Source: Trichomonas tenax
Lineage: Eukaryota > Parabasalia > Trichomonadida > Trichomonadidae
Assembly: GCA_023091735.1 (NCBI GenBank)
Contig: JALKBU010000498.1
Location: 1-36,538 of the forward strand
Length of the DNA stretch: 36,538 bases
Reading direction: 5' to 3'
Numbering within the stretch: position 1 is the stretch's first letter; each line of letters opens with the position of its first letter. Below, one piece after another: positions 10,071 to 19,861 of the stretch. Under the pieces are notes generated by a model that was not told the DNA's origin, searched no databases, and worked only from the letters and a program-made list of their open reading frames with translations. Position numbers and translations under genes: made by a program.

Positions 10071-10338
10071 TTTACATTTTTGAAAAAATCAACAAAAAGC
10101 AATAAAAATTTATTATTTCAGTATACCACTGTATAGAAACCCCAGATATCACATAAAAACACTGAAAGAAAATTTCATTCAATTTCGGCCATAAATGGTT
10201 TGTTAGCCACGTGCCATAAAACACGTTTTGATGATAAAATGCAAATTTTAAAATACACCAACAAATTATTCAATGAAGTTATTGAAAACATTCAAAGTCG
10301 AAAATAACAAATTTAATTATAACGTACATATTTAGAAT

Positions 10339-11955
10339 ATGCGAAAAATCTATGGGAATTACATTACACAGAAGAGGCTGGGCTCTGGAAGTTTCGGAGA
10401 AGTGTGGGAAGCCGTCAATCACTCCACAGGCCAAAAAGTCGCGCTCAAACTCGAACCAAGGAACTCTTCTGTTCCTCAATTGTTCTTTGAAGCCAAATTG
10501 TACTCTGTGTTTCAAGCCTCTAAGGCAGCAAACAACTCGATGGAGCCATGCAACAATATCCCTGTAGTTTACGCGACAGGACAAACAGAAACTACAAATT
10601 ATATGGCCATGGAATTATTAGGAAAATCCCTCGAAGATTTAATGACAACAATCCCCAAATTTTCGCAGAAAACAATACTGATGCTCGCCGGACAAATGAT
10701 TTCGTGCGTTGAATATGTTCATAAACATAATTTCATCCACCGCGACATAAAACCAGACAACTTCGCGATGGGTGTCGGAGAAAACTCGAACAAGGTTTAT
10801 GTCATCGATTTTGGACTTTCGAAGAAGTATATTGACCAATTTAATCGACATATCAGAAATTGCAGCGGAAAGTCTCTTACTGGAACAGCGAGATATGCTT
10901 CAATCAATGCACTCGAGGGAAAGGAGCAGTCGAGAAGAGATGATATGGAGTCTTTATTATATGTTTGGATATATCTAATTCATGGAAGGCTCCCGTGGAT
11001 GTCATTGCCAACAACAGGACGTAAGAAATACGAAGCCATTCTCATTAAGAAGAGATCGACGAAGCCTGAGGAATTATGTTTAGGATTGAACTCATTCTTC
11101 GTTAACTACCTTCTCTCTGTTCGTTCCTTGAAGTTTGAAGAGAAGCCTAATTACGCCATGTACAGAAAAATGGTCTACGACGCAATGATGGAAGATTCAA
11201 TCCCATTTGATTACCGCTACGATTGGGTTAAGACGAGAACCGTCAGAACGGCGAGAGAGAACCAAGTTCCTCTTTCTAACGTCAAGAAAGAGAACATCCA
11301 GACACATCTCAGTCTAATGGTTTCGCAGCCATCGAAAGACGTCTTGCGCATGAACAAGAACTCCAACACGAAGTCAAAGGAAGTATTCCAAGACAGTCTG
11401 GACTCAGAGTCTCCTCTCTCGAAGGGACTTTTGATTTCGTCAACAATCGATACTTCTTCGCCATCACAAGACAACCAGAACACAACAAACGTGAAAATCG
11501 CGGAGTCGAATCAGAAGCCATACAAGCCTCCGCAGACAATGAAGACAACAGACATTCGAAACCACGCACCAGCAACGAACACAGCTGTTAAAATCTCACC
11601 AACGGCAGCAATAAAACCATCAACGAAGCAGAGCAGTGCAAGGAAAGAATCGAATCCTGGCAAAGCTTCATCAGCAAGGAAAGAAGCACCAGCAACAACG
11701 AAGACAACAACTGCTGCAGCTCCAGCTTCAACACGCTTGAAGCCCTCTAATGCTAAACCAGAAAAGACATCACGTGAAGCAGAACCACCAACATCACGAA
11801 GAACTTCTGCGCAGAAGAAGAACGCAGGAGATACAATAAGACAAGCGAAAGACAGGACTGCCTTATTTACAGCCACTGCTAACAGGCCTCCGGTATCTTA
11901 CCGTACTGGAATGCTTCCAAAGTGGATGATGGCACCTCTCTCATCGCGTCGCTAA
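10339..11955 (+). CDS. Casein kinase 1 (CK1)-family protein kinase with basic tail
   Basis: A 538-residue protein. The kinase domain spans about 7-285: glycine loop GSGSFGEVW (15-23), Lys37 in VALKLEP, HRDIKPDNFAMG (134-145), DFGLSKKY (157-164) and TGTARYASINA (181-191), the CK1 form of the activation segment that replaces the usual APE. All catalytic residues are present. CK1 enzymes phosphorylate Ser/Thr, often next to acidic or already phosphorylated residues. From about residue 300 a long Ser/Thr/Lys/Ala/Pro-rich tail follows, with many SSARKE and TTKTTT-like runs; it is probably disordered and may direct location or be autophosphorylated. The ATG at 10339 is the only good start. No clear initiator is seen just upstream. 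Trichomonads have many CK1 paralogues, so the specific role cannot be told. Confidence 0.94.
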   Translation: MRKIYGNYITQKRLGSGSFGEVWEAVNHSTGQKVALKLEPRNSSVPQLFFEAKLYSVFQASKAANNSMEPCNNIPVVYATGQTETTNYMAMELLGKSLEDLMTTIPKFSQKTILMLAGQMISCVEYVHKHNFIHRDIKPDNFAMGVGENSNKVYVIDFGLSKKYIDQFNRHIRNCSGKSLTGTARYASINALEGKEQSRRDDMESLLYVWIYLIHGRLPWMSLPTTGRKKYEAILIKKRSTKPEELCLGLNSFFVNYLLSVRSLKFEEKPNYAMYRKMVYDAMMEDSIPFDYRYDWVKTRTVRTARENQVPLSNVKKENIQTHLSLMVSQPSKDVLRMNKNSNTKSKEVFQDSLDSESPLSKGLLISSTIDTSSPSQDNQNTTNVKIAESNQKPYKPPQTMKTTDIRNHAPATNTAVKISPTAAIKPSTKQSSARKESNPGKASSARKEAPATTKTTTAAAPASTRLKPSNAKPEKTSREAEPPTSRRTSAQKKNAGDTIRQAKDRTALFTATANRPPVSYRTGMLPKWMMAPLSSRR

Positions 11956-13513
11956 TATATATATTTATTATACTTTCTTACTTTTTGTTTTGTAAAGTAC
12001 TTGATATTATTTGTATATAATACTCACCTATTGTAAACTATCTATCTATTTGATCTCAATCATCATTGATCACATGTTAGTGAATCAAAATTTGAATATG
12101 TTTAGATGAAAGAATATTGAATGTACGCGCAAGCATAGTGTTCAACAATAGCTTGCATAATAATGGATGAATTAATTTTAACTATATTAGTATTAATGAG
12201 TCATTGATCAAATGGGCAATTAAATTTTTATACGCAAAGTCGGCGAAACTCGTTTTTTAACTCACTGGATTAACTTTTTGCTAAGTTATTGAACCCCAAT
12301 GTACAAAATACTGTTGTGCATGATATATTAAAGAATTAGCTAACAAAGGCTATATTTCATTAAAATATTAGACATATCTTGCATCAAAAACATTGATTTG
12401 CCATGATGTGCTTTACTCATTATAATATATTATATTCCCATTGTATAGCATTTTTATAACGTAAAATATGTTGTTGTCGATGATAAATAGGTAAATCTAA
12501 TCACAAATATGCTTTTTAGCTTTTTTTCCACAAAAAGTATTCCAAGTGTTCACACATAAGCTCTGTGTGTTATTCTTCCAAAAATAATGATGATTCTTTT
12601 CAAATTTTCTTGCTCTATTCTTCTCAATTTAATAAATTTGTTGAATTTAGTCGCGCAAAAAGAATCATCATTATTTTTGGAGAATAACACACAGAGCTTA
12701 TGTGTGAACACGTGGAATATTTTTTTTCAAAAAAAAACATATTTGTGATTAGATTTATTATTTACAAATATAAAGTATAAATCAAAGGAAATACTAACAA
12801 ATTGCCAGTAAATATGAATACAATCTATAACTCTGCTTTTACGATGAATAAAAAGCAAAATATAATATTAAATATCATATTCGATGTAAAAGGCAGTAGA
12901 TAGCATCAGCATAGAGCATGAATGTAATTGGCAATCATTTTGAATTTTGATGAAATTTCAACATTTTTTCTTATTGTCGGAAAAGGTTTTGTTGATAAAA
13001 TGTCACATGCTTAGCATCAGGTCCTGAACAAATTTTCCAATATATTTGTAAATCAGAAGTGAACTTTTCTCGCTTAACATGGAATAGACCATCAACAAAA
13101 AGTGAGAAATAAGGTTAATTCTCTGTCTGTCCCTTAGAAAAAACTAAAGCTTGTTCAACAAACGATGCTTCATAAACTACATTATATAAGGATTCTGGAA
13201 ACATGCACAACATCCCAAAATTCCTTTTATGTTCTGAAATAATTCTGTTGGCTTATACAATTATTTAAACAATTTATATGTTATTTAATATTTCTACTGA
13301 CAACAGTATACAGACTCATAATTTCCAAGAAAAATTTCAATCAGTCACGTTACTCGGTTTGAAATTGAGACATTATCTTTCTATTCAACCCCGTGTATTG
13401 AAATTGTTCATTGAATTTTAAAATAACGAACAGCATTCAAAGATATCGTCTTCTATTGAATATCCTCAAATTGTAAAACAGCAGATATACTTTGAAATAT
13501 GTGATAAAGCGAA
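11956..13513. other. Intergenic region, 1.56 kb, tandem genes
   Basis: AT-rich spacer carrying the 284-base inverted-repeat element at 12482-12765. On the minus strand 12971-13252 gives two adjacent same-frame open stretches (45 and 47 codons) separated by one TAA, with protein-like content such as KFTSDLQIYWKICSG; in DNA this AT-rich a few such pairs are expected by chance, so a decayed gene is only a possibility. The cyclase promoter should lie in the last few hundred bases. Confidence 0.5.
12482..12765. repeat. Long inverted repeat, MITE-like foldback element
   Basis: Left arm about 12482-12600 and right arm about 12659-12765 are near-perfect reverse complements: both carry TAAATCTAATCACAAATATG at the outer end, then a T-rich less similar stretch, then GTGTTCACACATAAGC, TCTGTGTGTTATTCT and CCAAAAATAATGATGATTC. 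The spacer is about 58 bases. No ORF is inside. Flanks next to the conserved ends show no direct target duplication beyond TA. This is the form of a non-autonomous DNA transposon; the family is unknown. Confidence 0.85.
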
Positions 13514-16500
13514 ATGCAACAAAAAAATTTAATGATCGCTATCAAATTTTTGATGAGGGCAACTGACTCGATTGCGAGCCAAACACTATCGAGATCGCAG
13601 TCAGCCAGTGCCATCAATGACCAGAAAAACAAGATCACGTCTGGAAATTATTCTAGTTTCGACCGGATCTTTCCTTTATTAAATGAAACATTTAAAAGCG
13701 GTAAAGTACCTGGAATACTCGAAAACATTCTCGCCATACATATAACATTCCAGATCTTCGCGTTCTCTATGTGGCCCGCTTTCACTTTCTTGAAATTGAC
13801 GAAAAATTGGGATGATCAAGTCGGATTATGGATTTACCGTATTGCGTTCCTCTCTGAAATCTCTAGGTCCTACCAATCTATACTAATCAGTTTCGCGATC
13901 TTTTCGTTCTTCTTGCTCTTAGTTATAATTTCAATCGGTATCGAGATCTTTATATTCGTTAAAACAAGACGGTTCATCAAGGTATCGCTATCTTTTGCTC
14001 GAATTTGCTTCGATATCATTCCAACATTAACTGTTTTACCTTGTGCCCTTTGGTTTGGTATTTGCTTGAAATGCTCAATCACACTCAAGGAAACATTCTA
14101 TGTTGTGTTCGCTGTTGTCAGTTTTATCTATCTAGCGGCATTAGTTGGACTTCATTTTGGGCAATCTTATTTTTCAGCGAGTCTTCCTTTCATTTCACCT
14201 TCGAATCTTGCTTGCTGGTCCGGCGTTTTCCATTTCCAAATCATATTTGTGCCAACAATTATTCTCATTTTCTCTTTTATCGTTGATTTCTTCCCTATTT
14301 ACTTCAGTGTCATTTTGATCGTCATCAAGATAATATTCAACATCTACATAATCTACACAACATTCTTCTTCCCGTTCTCGCACATCCAAATGAATACCAT
14401 TTTTGCATCACTTGCTGCTGCTGTCAATTTCATTGATGTTATCAAGCTTCTTGAATTATTCAACGTCAAGACGCGATTTTGGATTCTTTTTGTACTTTTT
14501 GTCGTTGGATTTACAGTAATGTTTATAGTTTGCAAATTTGTCTTCGCATGGCGTATCAAACGTATCTCTAGCTACATGCACCAAGATGCTGTAAACACAA
14601 TCGATGACTCAGAGCCAATAATTCCATTTACTAACACAGAATCTTCATATTTAACACTTCAAGACGAAAGATTGAGAAAACTATTCCATAAGCATGGTTT
14701 AGACACATCAGAGACCAAATGTGAAATGTTCTTTAGAATCGGTTTAGCTCACAGATGTTCATTATTCTTGAATTGGTCTGTTATCAAATTCGCCGGAGAA
14801 TTTCATCGCACAGCACACATGACAACGATTATCACGCAGTTTATCTCTTTATATCCATGTGAGACACGACTGTTGGCTTCATACTTCAATCTCGCGTGTG
14901 GATATCCATTAAACTTCGCACAGAGATTCTTGATATTCCAACTCCACATCATCAAAGGTTTAAGGCAAAGTTCCGCAAGTCGTGATGTCGCTAATTCGAT
15001 TTTGGCATTGAGGAACAAAGCAAATACTATTATAGATGATACGCGAAAGTTCTGGTTAACGTGTCCAGACGAATTGACGTTTTTCTATGATATCCAGAAG
15101 CGCTCTCAACACATCAAAGAATTATTCGCTGAAGCTTTGGAGCATTGGCCGAATAATATGAGAATATGTGAAATTTACAGCCATTACTTGATCGAAGGCA
15201 TAATGGACTTCAAAGAAGGTGTCAAGATTAAACACAGAGCGGAACTCATTGAGCAAGGAAAGAACTTCATTATTGATGAATCATTCAGATCATTAGTCAG
15301 AGCGTATCCTGAATATCTCAAGAAGAATGTTATGGACATCAAAGGCAATTTCGTCAGCGATTACAGCTCTGGTGGTGGATCTGCTAGTTCATCACAGAAC
15401 TCGATATCGCGCGGTTCAAATATAAGTTCAGGAACTATAGATGGCGTTCTTGATCCAGAAATCGAAGAAACTGTTGCTAAGAACTGCTTCACGTATCACA
15501 GATTGAGACTCGAATTCCAGCAATGCATTTCAAACAGAAAGTTGAAATACGACAGACATTTGAAGTACGCAATCACGTGGTCTTTCACTTTGGTTGTTTT
15601 CTTCTCTTGTTTCTTCCTTAGTTTCTACTTCCATCATTACGATGAGAGACTTGGTTCAATTCAGTGTCAAATCAACATCAACATGGTTAAATACAACTTC
15701 GATGCTTCATTCCTTTTATCTTCTTTCTTGTCATTTGCCTATCTTGGAATCGTTGAGCCATCATTCATTAGACAAGTCTCTGTTCCAACAACAAGTCCAT
15801 ATGAAGTTGACTTCAGAACGCATCTCGGTGATGTCGCAAAATTCACTGATGGTGCTTCGAAGAATTTATCTCTCTTCATGTCTGATATCGTGGATCTTGC
15901 CATTGCTGGAAAAGACGTTAACACTGTTTTCATGGAGATGATTAACAAAGTTGTTCCTGTTGTCCAATGCAAGGACGGAAGAGTCACTACAAACTCATAC
16001 AATGAATCTCTCAAGGAAGTTTTCATCAGACTCATTAACTATCAACGCTTTATGACAACAATTCCCCCAACACAGCTTGTTAGCGATTATAGGTCGTGCG
16101 AGTTACTTGCAAATGCTCCAAACATGGCCTCAACATTCATTAGTTTGGCAAAAAGAGTTCTTGGAGCCATCAAAGCTCTCGAAACAGATGAAATCAAGAT
16201 GAACATCATTTTGATTATCGCTATTCCACTCATTTACTGCTTCGCTTCTCTTCCTTTCATTGTTATCTATCTTTCATTATGCATCAAAGAACTCAGACAC
16301 GTTCACGATATGCTCATTCACTTGAGTCAACCAGTTCGTGAAACAGCTTCAAAGTCTCTCACTAAACATGAAGACGAAGAAAACACAATCAAAGAGACAA
16401 TGAAGCAGAACACAATGAAAATTGGAATACTTTATTTCTGCGCGTTCCTTCCATTGTTGAATGTCATATTATTTGTTGTTTGCCCTGTCTTAAGTATGTC

Positions 16501-18328
16501 GCAGAACAAAGTTTTCAACATTTATAACTACTGGATTTACTATTCCTGCACTCGTTCTCATAACGCATTGACTGCTTTCATATACACAGGACTCGCTGTT
16601 GCTTCAACAAACCCAATGATTAGGATGACTGACCTGACGCAATTTTTCCTCAAAGTTGCCGCGAAATACTTGGAAGAACTCAACACGAATAACAACAATT
16701 TGCTTCGTGGTTCAGAAGACGCTGAGAGCTGCGTTGGAAAAGATCCAACAATCGATGAATTAAACATTGAAAAATACTGCTCCGAAGATGCTTTTAATTC
16801 ACCAGATCACCACGATTACGAGTGTTCGAGCCTCGATAACGCCATCACGCAGCTCTTCTCTTACCTCAACTTAGTCCAACAGAATCCAAGAGGAGTCAGA
16901 ATCAATGCCGACGGAGAAATGGCAAATGCTTTCCATTTAATCAATGGACACATCTTAGATCGCGTCTGGAAGTCATCATATGCAATCCTTGATTTGGCAA
17001 ACCGCAAGATGACAAGATATCGCGTCAACATTGGCTTAGTTTGCCTCGGCACACTTCTCCTTGGTTTAATCATCACTATTATTTTGTGGATCGTCCTCGG
17101 AAAGCTTTCTATTGCTTATCAGGGCGAACTCATGGAATTGAGAAGAGTCGCACCACTCGCGATGACAACGAGTCAGCAGCTGATGAATTATATCACTCAC
17201 AAAGACAACCAGAAGAAAGTCGAAGAAATGGCTCCTTCTAAATCAGTTGTGCATCTTTCTAAGGATGCTGTTATATTCGTCTCGAAGAACTTGAACATCG
17301 AGTTTATCAACGCAGCAACAACAACATTATTCGGATATACTCCGGATCAACTTCTCGGTCAGCCAATTCACACTGTCATTCCTGAGGCCAATAATGATGA
17401 ATTCTACAAACAAATCGAGATGATGAAGAGCGGACAATGCGCTTTAGTCTATGAACACTCATTCCTTGGACTTACAGATGATGAGCAGCTTCTTCCAATC
17501 CACACAACGCTCATTGGTATTCCTGATGCCAATGCCAACACACCAAAGGCCTTCGTTGTCATTCTAAGAGATGAAACAGAGCTCATCCAGCAGAGAAAAG
17601 TTGCAGAGAACGCTAAAGCTCAGAGTGAGAAATTGCTCTTCCAGATCCTTCCAAGAGACATCGTCGCAAGACTCAACCGTGGTGAGACAGATATCACGTT
17701 CACTGTTCCATCAGCAACAATCATTTTCATTGACATCGTCAAGTTCTCCAATTACGCAGCGACACTCAATCCATCGCAAATCATGGAGCATCTTTCCATC
17801 ATTTTCGCGAAGTTCGATCAGATCATTCAGAGATATTATCTCATCACAAAGATCAAACTTATCGGTGACGTCTACATGGCTGCTGCTGGTCTATTCACAC
17901 CAGAAGAGAACCCACAGAATCACGCAGGCCAAGTCGTCAACTTCGGCCTCGAAGCTCTCGTTGCTCTCGAAGATGCAAACAACACCTTCAACGCAAACCT
18001 CCAAGTGAGAATCGGTGTCAATACAGGCGGTCCACTCATCGCTGGTGTCCTCGGAACAGATAAACCTGTCTTCGATATCATCGGTGACCCAATCAATGTC
18101 GCTTCGAGACTCCAGTCTACAGCTATTCCAGGAACAGTCCAAATCTCTGAAGAAACGTTCAACTTAATCATCAACATGAACTACAACCTCGAAAAGCGCG
18201 GTGAGATCGAACTCAAAGGCAAAGGAAAGCGAATGGCATACATCGTCCGCCCACTCGCAATGAGCAGCTTCTTCTCCATCCCACAAGAAATTGATGAACA
18301 AAACATCAACAGTAACAACGCCAACTAA
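13514..18328 (+). CDS. Multi-span membrane adenylyl cyclase with PAS domain
   Basis: A 1604-residue protein. Two hydrophobic clusters (about residues 70-350 and 680-1200) give roughly a dozen or more membrane spans; the last is near 1170-1200. A PAS-like domain (about 1246-1360, with NIEFINAATTTLFGYTPDQL) and a linker helix lead to a C-terminal class III cyclase domain (about 1395-1570). Metal-binding Asp1407 (FIDIV) and Asp1452 (GDVYM), adenine-selecting Lys1448 and Asp1521, and transition-state Asn1528 and Arg1532 are all present on one chain. This predicts ATP to cAMP conversion by a homodimer, with cytosolic catalysis controlled by membrane and PAS input. This architecture is the expanded trichomonad cyclase form. 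A downstream Met at codon 14 (MRATDSIASQ) could be the true start. Codon use becomes more C-rich toward the 3' end. Confidence 0.93.
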   Translation: MQQKNLMIAIKFLMRATDSIASQTLSRSQSASAINDQKNKITSGNYSSFDRIFPLLNETFKSGKVPGILENILAIHITFQIFAFSMWPAFTFLKLTKNWDDQVGLWIYRIAFLSEISRSYQSILISFAIFSFFLLLVIISIGIEIFIFVKTRRFIKVSLSFARICFDIIPTLTVLPCALWFGICLKCSITLKETFYVVFAVVSFIYLAALVGLHFGQSYFSASLPFISPSNLACWSGVFHFQIIFVPTIILIFSFIVDFFPIYFSVILIVIKIIFNIYIIYTTFFFPFSHIQMNTIFASLAAAVNFIDVIKLLELFNVKTRFWILFVLFVVGFTVMFIVCKFVFAWRIKRISSYMHQDAVNTIDDSEPIIPFTNTESSYLTLQDERLRKLFHKHGLDTSETKCEMFFRIGLAHRCSLFLNWSVIKFAGEFHRTAHMTTIITQFISLYPCETRLLASYFNLACGYPLNFAQRFLIFQLHIIKGLRQSSASRDVANSILALRNKANTIIDDTRKFWLTCPDELTFFYDIQKRSQHIKELFAEALEHWPNNMRICEIYSHYLIEGIMDFKEGVKIKHRAELIEQGKNFIIDESFRSLVRAYPEYLKKNVMDIKGNFVSDYSSGGGSASSSQNSISRGSNISSGTIDGVLDPEIEETVAKNCFTYHRLRLEFQQCISNRKLKYDRHLKYAITWSFTLVVFFSCFFLSFYFHHYDERLGSIQCQININMVKYNFDASFLLSSFLSFAYLGIVEPSFIRQVSVPTTSPYEVDFRTHLGDVAKFTDGASKNLSLFMSDIVDLAIAGKDVNTVFMEMINKVVPVVQCKDGRVTTNSYNESLKEVFIRLINYQRFMTTIPPTQLVSDYRSCELLANAPNMASTFISLAKRVLGAIKALETDEIKMNIILIIAIPLIYCFASLPFIVIYLSLCIKELRHVHDMLIHLSQPVRETASKSLTKHEDEENTIKETMKQNTMKIGILYFCAFLPLLNVILFVVCPVLSMSQNKVFNIYNYWIYYSCTRSHNALTAFIYTGLAVASTNPMIRMTDLTQFFLKVAAKYLEELNTNNNNLLRGSEDAESCVGKDPTIDELNIEKYCSEDAFNSPDHHDYECSSLDNAITQLFSYLNLVQQNPRGVRINADGEMANAFHLINGHILDRVWKSSYAILDLANRKMTRYRVNIGLVCLGTLLLGLIITIILWIVLGKLSIAYQGELMELRRVAPLAMTTSQQLMNYITHKDNQKKVEEMAPSKSVVHLSKDAVIFVSKNLNIEFINAATTTLFGYTPDQLLGQPIHTVIPEANNDEFYKQIEMMKSGQCALVYEHSFLGLTDDEQLLPIHTTLIGIPDANANTPKAFVVILRDETELIQQRKVAENAKAQSEKLLFQILPRDIVARLNRGETDITFTVPSATIIFIDIVKFSNYAATLNPSQIMEHLSIIFAKFDQIIQRYYLITKIKLIGDVYMAAAGLFTPEENPQNHAGQVVNFGLEALVALEDANNTFNANLQVRIGVNTGGPLIAGVLGTDKPVFDIIGDPINVASRLQSTAIPGTVQISEETFNLIINMNYNLEKRGEIELKGKGKRMAYIVRPLAMSSFFSIPQEIDEQNINSNNAN

Positions 18329-18405
18329 TTTTAAATTTTGTTTGCTTTAATATAAATATTATCTGTTATTATTTAAATATATTTATCAAACAAAAAGAGA
18401 AAGTA

Positions 18406-19542
18406 TTATTTCAATGATTTGTATTCATCAACAAATCGCTTCGTGAGATGTATGTAAAAGTATGGATCGTCAACTTTTTGATCAGCCCAATTTCCTGCAT
18501 TGTGATTGTAATCAGGGCGATCGATTGATGGCTCTATCTGTGAATTATCGACCCAGTTGTTGAAAGAGTTGATTATGATTGTCTCTGCCTTCGCTTTGAT
18601 CGCGTTCTGCCACATATATGTGTAATATGTTCCCGATTCTCGCGCGCGTTCGTTTCTATTCCAGTGATCTACTTTTCCGCGATCGTGGCCCGGAGCGACA
18701 CCAGGGATGAATCCCTGACCACGAGAATGCAATTCCTCTGCAATGTGGGGCCATCCTGTGACGTTTGTGGACCAAGTTTGTCTGTCGGCAGCGAAATACG
18801 TGAAAACTGCATTTAAGCAATTTTCTATGTTAGTTGCAACATCTTGGTCAGATCCGGCGGTTCCAACTAAGTATGGGTTATACTTAAATTGGCCGCACGT
18901 GAGCTTAATATCTTTAATTCCGAATAATTCATAAATTAAAATCACAGGACGATCGTTAACAGTCAAGAAATTAGGATCTGTCGAATATTTGTCGAGAATA
19001 TATTCTATGTCGGTGACTATTGATGTCGCATTTCTGTTTGGATATGGTTGAATTTGAATTCCTACCTTTAAACCGAATTCTGGTGCGATTTTTAGTAATT
19101 TTTGCATTGTCACATCTGTGTAGCCATTGTCATCTTCTTCTTTTGGCTCAGAAGAGTTTGTTCCCCACCAAGTCATAATAACGGCGTCAATTCCCGCGTT
19201 ATACATCATCTGACAGTGCGAACGGAGAACAGAGTCATCATGCGATGAATATAGACCAAGTGCTGGGTATGTATTGCTTGGAATCGACCTCGGAGGTTCA
19301 TAAAAGTCTCTAGAGTACTCGCTCGTCGGCTGCCTCCAGTGTATCCAATGCCCATCAACTTCTGGGTTTCCGTACGATCCTAAATACAAAATCCAAACAT
19401 TTTTCGGTATTTTCGTGTATTCTATCGTTGTTGTTGGAGGAGGAAGTGCTGGAATCGACAGATATATAACAAGCGTTGGCAAAATTGTGAAAATGGCCCC
19501 AATTCCAAATCTCGTTAATGAGAAAACAGGTTTCGGAACCAT
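18406..19542 (-). CDS. GH99-family (endo-alpha-mannosidase-like) type II membrane protein
   Basis: A 378-residue protein with a short cytosolic N-terminus and a membrane anchor at about 13-31, then a lumenal domain. WILYLGSYGNP, YPALGLYSSHDD, GIDAVIMTWWG and VGIQIQPYPNR match the barrel strands of glycoprotein endo-alpha-1,2-mannosidase (GH99, MANEA), which trims glucosylated mannose arms of N-glycans in the Golgi. In MANEA the two catalytic Glu lie in FNEWHEG; here the segment reads FNNWVDNSQIE (327-337), so the positions become Asn329 and Asp332. Activity may be lost or changed. It converges on the cyclase gene with a 77-base gap. Its upstream flank is the Rab tail fragment. AAAGTGA (complement of 19561-19567) lies 18 bases before the ATG. 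Confidence 0.85.
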   Translation of the reverse strand: MVPKPVFSLTRFGIGAIFTILPTLVIYLSIPALPPPTTTIEYTKIPKNVWILYLGSYGNPEVDGHWIHWRQPTSEYSRDFYEPPRSIPSNTYPALGLYSSHDDSVLRSHCQMMYNAGIDAVIMTWWGTNSSEPKEEDDNGYTDVTMQKLLKIAPEFGLKVGIQIQPYPNRNATSIVTDIEYILDKYSTDPNFLTVNDRPVILIYELFGIKDIKLTCGQFKYNPYLVGTAGSDQDVATNIENCLNAVFTYFAADRQTWSTNVTGWPHIAEELHSRGQGFIPGVAPGHDRGKVDHWNRNERARESGTYYTYMWQNAIKAKAETIIINSFNNWVDNSQIEPSIDRPDYNHNAGNWADQKVDDPYFYIHLTKRFVDEYKSLK

Positions 19543-19595
19543 TTTTATTTTTTGACAATTTCACTTTACAAAATGATTTGCAATGACAGAATTGA

Positions 19596-19763
19596 AACAA
19601 TGACACATCAGCTTATAGCGGTTCAGCAAGAGCGTACACAAACGTCGAGGAGATGTTCTATGAGCTCACAAAGATGATTGTCGAAGCTGATACTCAAACG
19701 CAAGAAGATGACCCAAAAGTTATCGCAATTGAAAAATCAGAGAAGAAGGGCGGTTGCTGCTAA
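19596..19763 (+). pseudogene. Rab small GTPase, C-terminal fragment
   Basis: The plus frame reads from the G5 motif (TSAYSG, the ETSAK equivalent) through a typical final helix EEMFYELTKMIVEAD to a Rab tail ending KKGGCC and TAA. The paired C-terminal Cys is the geranylgeranylation site of Rab proteins. G1-G4 nucleotide-binding motifs are absent: a TGA stands 3 bases upstream of the open stretch, and the sequence before it is not Rab-like. About 55 codons remain. It is therefore a broken or partially duplicated gene, lying head-to-head with the GH99 gene only about 50 bases from its ATG. The tail itself is undamaged, suggesting recent origin. Confidence 0.85.
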
Positions 19764-19861
19764 GAATCACAACTATTTGAAATTGTTATTGTTACTAATT
19801 TTTCTAAAAGGATTAAATCATTTGGAAAATCTACAATTAATTTTATAATAACAAAAAATAA

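Larger units (their letters stand above)
7205..10338. other. 3.1 kb intergenic region between divergent kinases
   Basis: No intact gene is seen. The stretch 7300-9200 is AT-rich with only short frames full of stops. Noted inside it: a hairpin with 11-base arms ATAATGTTTCT/AGAAACATTAT (7821-7857), the 126-base repeat (9229-9354), the short dispersed repeat (9790-9844), a CATGTAAATTATC hairpin (9885-9912) and a GC-rich island (9945-10070). The part 8480-8720 has a slightly protein-like minus frame (for example YFCIYENSPKGYGSI) with several stops; it may be a decayed gene but is not distinguishable from chance. Confidence 0.5.

Noticed and set aside
11511..11876. Long antisense frames opposite the CK1 tail, cyclase, DNAI3 and TrxR genes (for example 17571-18008, 22004-22447, 27935-28318)
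   Set aside because: They are shadows created by the codon bias of the real genes and have no recognisable domains.
12682..12693. AATAACACACAG in the long inverted repeat, similar to the intron 3' motif
   Set aside because: It is part of the palindrome, no coding exon follows, and the branch part differs.
14630..14639. ACTAACACAG inside the cyclase gene, close to the T. vaginalis intron 3' motif ACTAACACACAG
   Set aside because: The motif is two bases short, the frame is continuous through it, and no GTATGT-type 5' site with matching frame was seen.
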